Translations under genes and position numbers: made by a program
From: an uncultured Treponema sp.
GTDB taxonomy: Bacteria; Spirochaetota; Spirochaetia; Treponematales; Treponemataceae
DNA: 29,335 nucleotides
Reading direction: 5' to 3'
NCBI GenBank assembly: GCA_938039145.1
Contig: CALHVG010000063.1
Location: 1-29,335, forward strand
Notes under the pieces: generated by a model
Told to the model about the DNA's origin: nothing
Seen by the model: only the letters and a program-made list of their open reading frames with translations
Databases searched by the model: none
In this document: in pieces, positions 16,687-23,947 of the stretch
Position numbering within the stretch: the first letter of the stretch is position 1
Layout: every line of letters starts with the position of its first letter

Positions 16687-16748
16687 GTATAACAAAGGTT
16701 CGTAGCCGACAGGGGGCAAGCCCGCTGCGGTACAACCCATTGTTAGGT
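16687..16748 (+). repeat. attC site D
   Basis: Boxes GTATAAC (16687-16693) and GTTAGGT (16742-16748). The arms (CAAAGGTTCGTAGCCGAC; CGGTACAACCCATTG) pair less well than in the other sites and belong to neither of the two repeated subtypes. The left box is the exact reverse complement of GTTATAC at 14802. Confidence 0.82.
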
Positions 16749-16751
16749 GGA

Positions 16752-16766
16752 CTGCCCACTGGGGTG
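16752..16766 (+). promoter_or_regulatory. Decayed cassette-head hairpin
   Basis: GGA then CTGCCC ACT GGGGTG: same position, length and loop as the other cassette heads but with two mismatches in the stem. GGAG and a TTG start (16780) follow. The damage fits the broken gene behind it. Confidence 0.55.
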
Positions 16767-16779
16767 CTTGGAGAAAAAA

Positions 16780-17288
16780 TTGAAAAATATATTATTTTGA
16801 ATCTATATAATTTTTGATTTTATCATTTTTCTCTCAGTTATTATTTGTCCATTCATTTTCTTTACAAATCACTTATCCTTTGATTTTGCTTTATTTTTTT
16901 TATTTCACTAGGATTGTATATTTTAATAAATTCAATAATTGCAATTATATGGTCAAAAAGAACTAAAGAAAATTTCGATTTACAAATTTCAAATAATTGG
17001 TTTTTACCAATGTATATTGTAAATGTTTTATCAGTATTTTGTTTGTTCTTGCCATTTTGCCAAACATTTCATTTTTTATCCGAAAAGAATTACAGTGTAT
17101 TTATTTTGTGCTTCTTGATTTCCTTAATTATTCTTTTATCTATTCTAGGTCAAGTAAAATGGCAAAAAATGATTTTAGCAAATCATGCTTCGAAACGATT
17201 TGTAAGAAATTATTTATGTATCTTAAATCCTATAAAATGTTTCGTTGTAATTTTAATTTTACAAGGGTTTACATTACCTGGTATTTAA
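16780..17288 (+). pseudogene. Broken polytopic membrane protein
   Basis: Reading from TTG 16780 (GGAG seven bases before) gives MKNILF and then TGA at 16798. The same frame continues as a hydrophobic protein (IFDFIIFLSVIICPFIFF) up to 16909, where it stops. Shifting frame within the T-run at 16894-16901 restores a long hydrophobic frame (YILINSIIAIIW... LCFLISLIILLSIL) to 17288. So one nonsense codon and one frameshift separate parts of what looks like a single protein of about 165 residues with four membrane helices. The last part alone could start at a TTG at 16914, but has no Shine-Dalgarno. No family is recognised. Confidence 0.65.
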
Positions 17289-17301
17289 ATATCAAAGAAT
17301 A

Positions 17302-17332
17302 TTTTTTAATCGAGTTAAGCTCGATTAAAAAA
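17302..17332. terminator. Bidirectional intrinsic terminator
   Basis: A perfect 13-bp inverted repeat, TTTTTTAATCGAG / CTCGATTAAAAAA with a TTAAG loop, starting 14 bases after the pseudogene stop. The A and T runs give a U-tract in both directions. A second perfect 12-bp inverted repeat (AATAATATAAAG / CTTTATATTATT) lies at 17368-17404. The rest, to the next attC at 17549, holds no gene. Confidence 0.6.
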
Positions 17333-17548
17333 CGAAATTGAACTTTGGAAGCTGTTGAAAAAAGGAAAATAATATAAAGTAAATCGAGCTTGCTTTATAT
17401 TATTAATTTTACTTTAGGGCGTAGCAAGATAGCGGTAGAACGCGACATTCGTCGCTTAAAAAATCGGAAAAATGAAAATTGTTTTTCCTAAGAAGAATAA
17501 GTTCTTTAATTAGGAAATAAGATTTATAATTTAGTAAGAAATATTTTC

Positions 17549-17612
17549 GTGTAACATTGTTTTCAAAGCGGACGCAAAGTCAAGCCTCGCGCCGTTTAAA
17601 ACAATGTTAGAT
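17549..17612 (+). repeat. attC site E
   Basis: Boxes GTGTAAC (17549-17555) and GTTAGAT (17606-17612). Arms CATTGTTTTCAAAGCGG and CCGTTTAAAACAATG pair with extra single bases, as in site A. The left box does not match the box that opens this cassette (GTTAGGT at 16742; three mismatches), so this cassette is probably a fusion or has lost an internal boundary. Confidence 0.88.
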
Positions 17613-17615
17613 GGA

Positions 17616-17630
17616 CGGTGCTCTGCACCG
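17616..17630 (+). promoter_or_regulatory. Cassette-head hairpin, TerB cassette
   Basis: GGA then CGGTGC TCT GCACCG, three bases after the box. AAGGAG follows and the ATG of the TerB-like gene is at 17643, so hairpin, ribosome site and start fit within 28 bases. Confidence 0.8.
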
Positions 17631-17642
17631 TAAGGAGCGAAA

Positions 17643-18038
17643 ATGTTTTTATCTCAACTAAAGTACAAGCAAAAGAAGTGTTTTTTAAGTTTGGCAAATT
17701 ATCTTCTCAATATTAACGGAGAATTTGATGAATTTGAATCTGACTATTTAAGAGCAATTTGTGCTGAAATGTCATTAAGTAATGGAGACATTGAACCTTG
17801 CACGCTTGATTCTGTGACACAAAAATTTCCAGAACAAGAAGCAAGAAAAATCTTGTTAACTGAATCAATGGCTTTGGCTCTTTGTAATGAAGAATACGAC
17901 CAATCTGAAAAACTGTTTATAGAAGACCTTGCGAAAAAACTTGATTTAATATCAGATCTTGCAGAAATTAAAAATATGGTTGAAACGCATTTTAAAAATC
18001 AAAAGAATCTTATTTCTTATATTTTTTCAGATGAGTAA
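17643..18038 (+). CDS. TerB-like helical protein
   Basis: A 131-residue all-helical protein. The N-terminal KQKKCFLSLANYLLNINGEF followed by E-x-x-Y-L-R-A-I resembles the TerB/DjlA-N fold, in which the AxYLANxDGExSxxE loop binds metal; here the loop reads NYLLNINGEFDEFES. TerB family proteins occur in tellurite/stress operons and in defence islands next to membrane or P-loop partners, where they are thought to be membrane-associated adaptors. AAGGAG lies nine bases ahead of the ATG. It is the first and only undamaged gene of a three-gene cassette and ends three bases before the start of the next gene. The assignment rests on the motif and length only. Confidence 0.6.
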   Translation: MFLSQLKYKQKKCFLSLANYLLNINGEFDEFESDYLRAICAEMSLSNGDIEPCTLDSVTQKFPEQEARKILLTESMALALCNEEYDQSEKLFIEDLAKKLDLISDLAEIKNMVETHFKNQKNLISYIFSDE

Positions 18039-18041
18039 ACT

Positions 18042-19054
18042 ATGGGCTTTCTGAGGAAGTTAGGAAATTTTTGTACATTTGGTGCTATTGATAGGCATGA
18101 CGCAAAAAAAAATAAAAAATCAAGCGGATGAAGATTTAGCTAACGCAAAAGAAGAGCTTGAAGATAAAAGAAGTAAAACTGAAAAATCAATTGAAAAATT
18201 AGGGAATGCAAAACTTACAGCTTATTCGGGGGCGTTGGAAAAATTTTATAATTGTTATACCCAAATTTCAAAAGCAAATAGAAACCATTTAAGCGACCTA
18301 CAGATACTGTTTCTTACAAAGATGTAAAGCACTCTCTTATTACAATTTCAAAAACTCAAGTTTCATTAAAAAAGTTGCTCTGCAATCCGCAGGAGCTGTT
18401 TCAACTGGAGCTTTGGTCGCAGGTGGTACTTATTTTGCCGTGAAAGGTCTTGCTTTCGGGAAACTTGCTGGAGTAGTTGCAAAAAATGCAACTTTAGCAT
18501 GGCTCGGAGGTGGTTCTCTTGCTTCTGGTGGAGCAGGAATGGCAGGAGGTATGGTTGTTTTGGGTGGAATAGCACTAGCACCCGTTGCATTGTTTTCAAT
18601 GTATATGGGTTATAGTTCTGGAAAGCGCAAATTAAATGATGCCATGAATTATGCTGATGAAGTTGAAGTTTTTGTACAAAAAGTAAAAACTCTTATATGT
18701 GAATTAAATCAAATTGAACTAGCCGCTAAATTATTTACAAAAACTATTATTTCAATGGATGCTGTTTTGGAAGTTCAAAATGATAAACTTGTACAAGTTG
18801 TTGATAGATTGCAAAGAAGAACTTTTTTCCAAAAATTCATTCGTGACCCAATAAAGAAATTTTTCCGTAAAAATATCTTTGAACCTGAAGAATTACGAGT
18901 CATTACAGATTCTATAAACTGTGCTGTTCTTTTAAGCGGTTTAATAGAAAAGCCTCTTATGGATGATAATGGTGCATTTATAAGTAGTTCAATTGAATTT
19001 ATTGAATCAGCAAACAAAAAAGCTGACACATATAAAAAATTACTAAAAGCCTAA
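18042..19054 (+). pseudogene. Glycine-zipper membrane protein, frameshifted
   Basis: The ATG at 18042 gives MGFLRKLGNFCTFGAIDRHD and a stop at 18129. After a shift in the A-runs at 18104-18119 the frame continues as a charged coiled coil (ADEDLANAKEELEDKRSKTE...). A second shift near 18290-18305 leads to DTVSYKDVKHSLITISKTQ and a third in the A6 run at 18368-18373 to ALQSAGAVSTGALVAGG and the long C-terminal part. The joined product of about 335 residues has the plan MGF head, coiled coil, Gly/Ala-rich hydrophobic hairpin (KNATLAWLGGGSLASGG, GGMVVLGGIALAPVA) and helical tail. I have seen this ATLAWLGGGSLA pattern in widespread uncharacterised bacterial proteins but know no function. Three shifts argue for decay, unless the assembly is poor here. 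Confidence 0.7.
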
Positions 19055-19068
19055 TATAAGGAAATTAT

Positions 19069-20530
19069 ATGTCAGACGAACAGAAACAAAAAAAAGGTTT
19101 TGAAAAAGAAATCGAAGTTGCCATTAGTAAGGAACTAGAGAAATATGCTGAATCTAATGCTGATTTTCTTCAAATGCATTCAGACTTAAAGAATCTAAAT
19201 CCTAATCGTGGTGGAAACAAAGGACATGGCGGTTTTGTTTTTGAACGAGTGGAAAAAGCAAAGAGAAATGCAGAGAGTCATATAAAAGGAGGAACAAAAG
19301 TTGTCGAATTAACCGACACCTTGGCCGAAAACGGCAATCAAAATTTTAGTGTAAATGACACAAATTCTGATTTAGTTTCTTTGAACAAAGATGGAAGCGT
19401 AGTTTCAGGTTCTGGAGAACAATTAAAGGCATACGGCAAACAAACAACAAAAAGTGCTGTTCGAGATGTTATGAATGGAAAAGAAGGCAACATCAATCGC
19501 TATGATACAATAACGGTTCCAAAAGATAGATATGATGCAACACGTCAAGAAATAGATAATTATATCGAGAAAGCTAAAAATGAAGGCAATGAAAAAGGTG
19601 TAGAAGAATTAAAAAAATTAAAGAAAAAAATAAAAAAAGGAACGGCAGACACAAAAAATATCGTTTTTGCTGATAAACATAAAAACATTTATACCGCAAA
19701 AGAAATTGCAAAAACAGCAAATAAGGCAGGATTACAGGCTGCTGGAAGGAACAAGTTCGGCAATTCAAGGAGGAATCAGTTCTGTATTGAACTTAAAAGC
19801 TGTTGCAAACGGTGAAAAAACTGCAAACGAAGCTATAAAAGATATTACGGTAGAAACAGCAAAAACTGCGGGTGAAAGTTATTTAACGGCTGCTGGTGCA
19901 AGTGCATTGGGAGGTGCATTAAAACAATCTTCCGCACAAATTATAAAAAATCTCGGAAAAGGTTCTGGACCAATGGTTATTGTGAATTCTAGTAAAATTT
20001 TGGCAAAGAATACAATCGATTTGGTAAAAGGAAAAATATCTGTAGAAAAATATATAAAAAATATTGGCAAAGAAGGTGCTTCTTTAGGAAGTTCTGTCGT
20101 GGGATCAAATATTGGAGCTATTGCAGGTACATTAATTCTTCCAGGAATTGGTACAGCAATAGGTACATTCGTAGGCTCTGTACTTGGTTCAATTATGTCT
20201 AACATAACATATGGACAACTTGTACAAACGATGGAATTAAACCGTTTATCTGATGAGCAAAGAAAACAAATCGAAGAATATTGTAAAACTCTTATTGAAG
20301 AAGAATTGTATTACAGAGAACGTATAAATAATGCGTTGACAACCTATTTAAATAAAAAAGAAAAAGATTTAACAATAGCCTTTAATGATATTTCATATGC
20401 ACTACAAAATAATCAGAGTCTTTCACTGGTTTTACAAAGACTTTTTGATATCTTAGATTTAAATGTAAAATTATACAGTGAAGACGAAGTTGTTGATATT
20501 ATTATAAATCAAAGAAACGTCGGCATCTAA
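19069..20530 (+). pseudogene. Large glycine-zipper protein, one frameshift
   Basis: From ATG 19069 (AAGGAAA upstream) a frame runs 248 codons to 19815. Near 19739-19750 the protein-like sequence moves one frame over: NKAGLQAAG continues as EGTSSAIQGGISSVLNLKAVANGEKTANEAIKD up to 20530. Joined, the product has about 486 residues: a charged N-terminal half with a Gly-rich stretch (NRGGNKGHGG) and a soluble domain, a helical Ala-rich middle, then a glycine-zipper hairpin (GSSVVGSNIGAIAGTLILPG, GIGTAIGTFVGSVLGSI), ending in amphipathic helices. Gly zippers of this type insert in membranes and are seen in toxins and effectors. Family unknown. The stop TAA is supplied by the attC box. A single shift could also be a sequencing error, leaving a functional gene. 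Confidence 0.65.
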
Positions 20531-20582
20531 CACCCGCTTCAACCTGACATTCCTTTGCGGCAATGCAGGTTAAGCGTTGCGC
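20525..20582 (+). repeat. attC site F with shortened right end
   Basis: Box ATCTAAC (20525-20531) is the exact reverse complement of GTTAGAT at 17606. Arms CCGCTTCAACCTGACATTCC and GCAATGCAGGTTAAGC are of the dominant subtype. On the right the usual CGGAT spacer before the box is missing and GTTGCGC (20576-20582) follows directly; these bases fit the reading frame of the adjoining phage gene (LRN on the minus strand), so the attC seems to be fused to foreign DNA here. Confidence 0.8.
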
Positions 20583-21038
20583 AGGGAAAGAACGCCCGTC
20601 TTTTTGTCGTATGCAAACCAGCAAGGGTCGCGCTAAATGAACGTTTTGGATTTCCAGCGGCTTTGCGGACGTGTCCCAGATGATTTCATTTACCGAAAAG
20701 CCTTTGCCGAGTGCGTCGAGCGCATTTTTTATCAAATCCATACAGTCGGCGTGATTGATTATGTCTTCATTGACTGCATCGGCGATTGCAAGCGCGGATT
20801 TATCGTCGCTTCCTGCCTGCACATACAGCTCCAAGCCTTCAACGGCGTGCTTCCGCGTGGAAAGCACCGAACGGTAATGGTGCGGACTGCATAAATGGGA
20901 CTTGAAACCGTATACGAGTCTTGCAGTCCGCCCGAGTTTTGCATGCAAAACTCGTTGCGTGTTTTTAAGGGAGTTTTCCATCTCAAGCGCAAACTCCATT
21001 CATTGCGAGTTTTGCGAAAGCAAAAACTCGTGCAGGCG
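20577..21038 (-). pseudogene. Mu gp29-like portal protein (DUF935) fragment
   Basis: On the minus strand the peptides FALEMENSLKN, then RKHAVEGLELYVQAG, NHADCMDLIKNALDALGKGFSVNEIIWDTS and, in another frame, RDPCWFAYDKKTGVLSLRN follow one another in the order found in the portal protein of Mu-like phages (gp29, DUF935). At least three frameshifts are needed: near 20990, 20885-20930 and 20630. The N-terminus may be the ATG at 21038 (MNFPPARVFAFAKLA). The C-terminal two-thirds is missing; the fragment stops dead at the attC junction. Palindromic GAGTTTT elements sit inside it. Portals form the DNA entry ring of the phage head; this copy is dead. Confidence 0.75.
20933..21030. repeat. GAGTTTTGC palindromes inside the phage remnant
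   Basis: A perfect 22-base palindrome at 20933-20954 with half-site CGAGTTTTGCA; GGAGTTT/AAACTCC at about 20969-20997; and CGAGTTTTGC-GAAA-GCAAAAACTCG at 21006-21030. The same GCGAGTTTTC/GAAAACTCGC arms occur at 5534-5607 near lgt. A further stem, GCGGACTGC (20882-20890) with GCAGTCCGC (20923-20931), lies next to the first. Confidence 0.75.
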
Positions 21039-21068
21039 GGAAATTCATCTTATCGTTTGAATACCTTG

Positions 21069-21296
21069 CTATGCTGCCCGCCGTTTTTCGGTTTTTATTA
21101 TTGCACCTTTCCGCACCTCTTTGATTTCTTCCCTCGCTTTAGATTCTATCGTCTTTATCCGTTCCCTTGCCCCGGATTCCGCCGTCGAAATCTGGTCTTC
21201 AGGTAGTTTTTAATGTTTTACCCACAATCCGCCCAAAACGCTCACCGTCGTTATAAAACTTCCGAAACACGCAAAAATGAATTTCACTATTTCCAT
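21069..21296 (-). pseudogene. Small phage membrane/coiled-coil protein, interrupted
   Basis: ATG at 21296 opens a 28-residue hydrophobic peptide (MEIVKFIFACFGSFITTV) that ends at TAA 21212-21210. The same frame continues for 46 codons as a charged helix (RERIKTIESKAREEIKEVRK) to TAG at 21069. The pair reads like one small one-helix membrane protein with a coiled-coil tail, of the kind found in Mu-like phage head or lysis regions, cut by one stop codon. It lies upstream of the DUF935 fragment on the same strand, supporting a common phage origin. Confidence 0.45.
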
Positions 21297-21373
21297 GTTA
21301 TCCCTTTTTCAGTTGCGCAGTTCGAGCAAAAGTATAGCGTTTTATTTTCATTGATATGATTTAATCGGATTAA

Positions 21374-21464
21374 AAAAAGACGGGAAAATCAGCAAAACCG
21401 CCGAAAACTTCCCGCCTTTTTATTGCATATTGTGCAAGTGCAATTCCAGTATTTTCCCGTCTTT
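21374..21464. terminator. Overlapping alternative hairpins
   Basis: AAAGACGGGAAAAT (21376-21389) is a perfect 14-base inverted repeat of 21451-21464. The same left arm can instead pair with TTCCCGCCTTTTT (21409-21421). The two hairpins exclude each other. The outer one is followed by a T-rich run (21473-21490), so a terminator reading rightward is plausible. The rest of the 355 bases between the phage remnant and the chemoreceptor (21297-21651) holds only this and the promoter below. Confidence 0.55.
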
Positions 21465-21546
21465 TCGTAGGGTTTTTTATTTTTTTTTCTATGGCTGAAA
21501 TAGTATCGGTACTACGGCGGACATAAAAAGCATTTATAAAGATGAC

Positions 21547-21576
21547 TTGAAGATAAAAGCAAAATACTTATATAAT
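21547..21576 (+). promoter_or_regulatory. Sigma-70-type promoter of the first chemoreceptor
   Basis: TTGAAG (21547-21552), an 18-base spacer and a perfect TATAAT (21571-21576). The leader of about 70 bases contains AAGGAG (21589) followed by two very short frames (TTG 21598, 8 codons; ATG 21621, 12 codons). The second overlaps the start of the chemoreceptor gene, so translational coupling is possible. Confidence 0.65.
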
Positions 21577-21651
21577 AAAATAACCGAAAAGGAGATATTG
21601 GCATCCATCGGTAAATTATCATGAATGCCCCCGTACATGGAGGAGAATCTT

Positions 21652-23820
21652 ATGTCTGAAGTAAAATCGGACAAGCGTTATATGAGCATAAAAACAAAAA
21701 TCTTTTTGTTGTTTTCAAGTCTATCCGTCTTTACTTTTTCACTTATTTCGATACTGCTTTATGTAAAAGCAGCGCAAAATTTTACGAGAGAGTTTGAACA
21801 AACACAAAACGACGCAATTTCGAACGTACAAAAGATTTTGTCATTGGAATTTGACAACATAAAAGACACGGTAAGTTCTTTTGGGGCATTGCCGTGCATG
21901 GTTTCTCCCGAAGCGGAAATTACAAGCTATGTCAATGCAAAAGCTCCAAGCGGTATAAACGAAATGCTTGTAACACCGGGCACATACGAAGATGAAGTTT
22001 TTAACTATATGCGAAGTGTTGTAAACAACTCTTCCATAATGGGTTACGCCAGCGTGGGCATTGAACACAACGGCGGTTTTTTGCAGTATCCGACGGTAGC
22101 CAGAAAAAACGGCTACGATGCACGTTCACGCTCGTGGTATAAGCTGGGAAAATCCGCTCCAAATACCGTTCAGTCGATGGAAGTATACCAAACTTCAAGC
22201 GGGGGAATTGCAATCACACTTGTAGAAGGTCTTAACGATATAAAAGGAAGATTTAAAGGCGTTTTGACTTTTGGAGTGGATATAAGTCGTCTAAAAGATT
22301 TGTTTCCTGCATCGCAGGCTGAAGAAAACCAAGCAAAGCTGATTTTAATCGACAAAAAAGGAAAAGTCCTTATCGATAATTTTAACGAACAAAACGTTTT
22401 TAGAGAAGTTAGTGAACTTGAAATAGAAGCTCTTAAAACGTATACCTACGACCAAGCTCTTAATTTTGAGACAGTTATCGACGGAGTAAAATATAAAGTT
22501 AAAACTGCAAAAATTATGACGGACTTGATTGATTTCGGACTTGCCGTTTTTATTCCGACAACTGATTTGAATACTTATATAAAAGTTTTGTTTTTAGAGT
22601 TTGCCGTTGTTGTGCTTATTGCATTCTGCATCACATTTGCAGGAGCTTTTGTTTTTGGTTCACGTTTTACTGGTCCTTTAATGAAAATGGTAGAAGTGCT
22701 GCCGGCAATCGGAAACGGGGATTTGACAAAAAAACTGGATGAAAGCGGAAACAACGAAGTGTCCCGTATTGCTTTTTACTTTAATCAAACGATAGAAAAA
22801 ATCGCTTCATCGGTAAAAGCCGTAGAACTTAGTTCTCAGGCGATAAACGATGTCAGTGATGAACTTGCAAGCAACATGACTGAGACGGCAAGCTCGCTCA
22901 ACCAAATAAGTGCCAACATTGACGGCGTTAAGCAGCAGGCATTGACGCAGGCCTCAAGTGTTACCGAAACCGCTGCCACCATGGAAGAGATTATCCGCAC
23001 GATAAAACAATTGAACAACAGCATAGAAACACAGGCGGCAAGCGTCGCTTACTCTTCAACTTCAATTGAACAAATGGTTGTAAATATTGCCTCGATTACG
23101 CAAACACTCGATAAAACCGATGAGGCGATACAGTCCCTTGCAACGGCAACAGCCGATGGTAAAGACACTCTTGTCAACTCAAACAGTGTAACACAGAAGA
23201 TAGCAGAAGAATCTGGCAGTCTTATGGATGCGTCAAGTGTGATTCAGCACATCGCAAGCCAGACGAACTTACTTGCGATGAATGCCGCAATCGAAGCGGC
23301 TCATGCAGGAGAAACCGGAAAAGGGTTTGCTGTTGTTGCAGACGAGATTCGTAAGCTCGCCGAAGAATCGAGTGCACAGGGAAAGACAATAACGGCAACC
23401 TTAAAAATGCTGTCAGGTGAAATTGAGAGTCTTGTACAATCGTCGAAAACGGTCGAAGAAAAGTTTAATGCAATCTTTTCTCTTTCAGAACAGGTAAAAA
23501 AGATGAGTGCAAATCTTATGGAAGCAATGAAAGAACAGGGGAACGGTAGTCGGGACGTACTTGCAACAATTAAGAATATCAATGCGGTAACGGTGGAAGT
23601 TCAAGCCGGTTCAGCGGAGATGCTCAAGGGCGGCGAACAGGTCGCTGAAGAAATGCATAAGTTAGATGATATGACCCGAGTCATCACCGCTAGCATGAAC
23701 GAAATGTCAGCCGGAGCAATTCAGATAAACAACGCTGTGCAGGAAGTGAATCAGATAACTAAAAAGAACAAGCAAGCGACAGAAAACTTATCGAGCGAAG
23801 TAGGAAAGTTTAAGGTGTAA
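21652..23820 (+). CDS. Methyl-accepting chemotaxis protein, Cache-HAMP-MA
   Basis: A 722-residue transmembrane chemoreceptor. The ATG at 21652 is chosen for its GGAGGA seven bases upstream. Order: membrane helix about 15-38, extracytoplasmic double-Cache ligand domain about 40-305 (RSRSWYKLGKSAPNT and FGVDIS are typical Cache strands), membrane helix about 311-335, HAMP 336-390, and the MA signalling coiled coil to the end. The hairpin tip reads ASQTNLLAMNAAIEAAHAG followed by DEIRKLAEESS, the contact surface for CheA and CheW. Glu/Gln-rich methylation helices flank it. The Cache ligand is unknown. The gene has its own promoter. The stop codon is inside the degenerate attC box GTGTAAT. Confidence 0.96.
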   Translation: MSEVKSDKRYMSIKTKIFLLFSSLSVFTFSLISILLYVKAAQNFTREFEQTQNDAISNVQKILSLEFDNIKDTVSSFGALPCMVSPEAEITSYVNAKAPSGINEMLVTPGTYEDEVFNYMRSVVNNSSIMGYASVGIEHNGGFLQYPTVARKNGYDARSRSWYKLGKSAPNTVQSMEVYQTSSGGIAITLVEGLNDIKGRFKGVLTFGVDISRLKDLFPASQAEENQAKLILIDKKGKVLIDNFNEQNVFREVSELEIEALKTYTYDQALNFETVIDGVKYKVKTAKIMTDLIDFGLAVFIPTTDLNTYIKVLFLEFAVVVLIAFCITFAGAFVFGSRFTGPLMKMVEVLPAIGNGDLTKKLDESGNNEVSRIAFYFNQTIEKIASSVKAVELSSQAINDVSDELASNMTETASSLNQISANIDGVKQQALTQASSVTETAATMEEIIRTIKQLNNSIETQAASVAYSSTSIEQMVVNIASITQTLDKTDEAIQSLATATADGKDTLVNSNSVTQKIAEESGSLMDASSVIQHIASQTNLLAMNAAIEAAHAGETGKGFAVVADEIRKLAEESSAQGKTITATLKMLSGEIESLVQSSKTVEEKFNAIFSLSEQVKKMSANLMEAMKEQGNGSRDVLATIKNINAVTVEVQAGSAEMLKGGEQVAEEMHKLDDMTRVITASMNEMSAGAIQINNAVQEVNQITKKNKQATENLSSEVGKFKV

Positions 23821-23875
23821 TATTTAGTTAAACTGACAGAAACTATCGTTTTTGCAGCTTAACTGAGTGTTAGGC
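23815..23875 (+). repeat. attC site G, degenerate
   Basis: Box-like GTGTAAT (23815-23821) and GTTAGGC (23869-23875). Arms TTAGTTAAACTGACAG and TGCAGCTTAACTGA retain the dominant subtype's GACA and TGCAG landmarks but with many changes; the tip AAAC...GTTT still pairs. It separates the two chemoreceptor genes. Confidence 0.7.
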
Positions 23876-23947
23876 TGATGACTACGACACGGTAAGTAAA
23901 ATAAAAAAATAATTTCCGTATTTTCAAATAAAAAGGAGCTTAATAAA

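Noticed and set aside
16997..17341. A second frame in the broken membrane protein cassette.
   Set aside because: It overlaps the better hydrophobic frame out of register and ends inside the terminator; it is a shadow.
20502..20999. A 165-codon minus-strand gene running through attC F.
   Set aside because: The part left of 20577 translates the attC and the 3' end of the TerB cassette; only the right part is phage-like and it is frameshifted.
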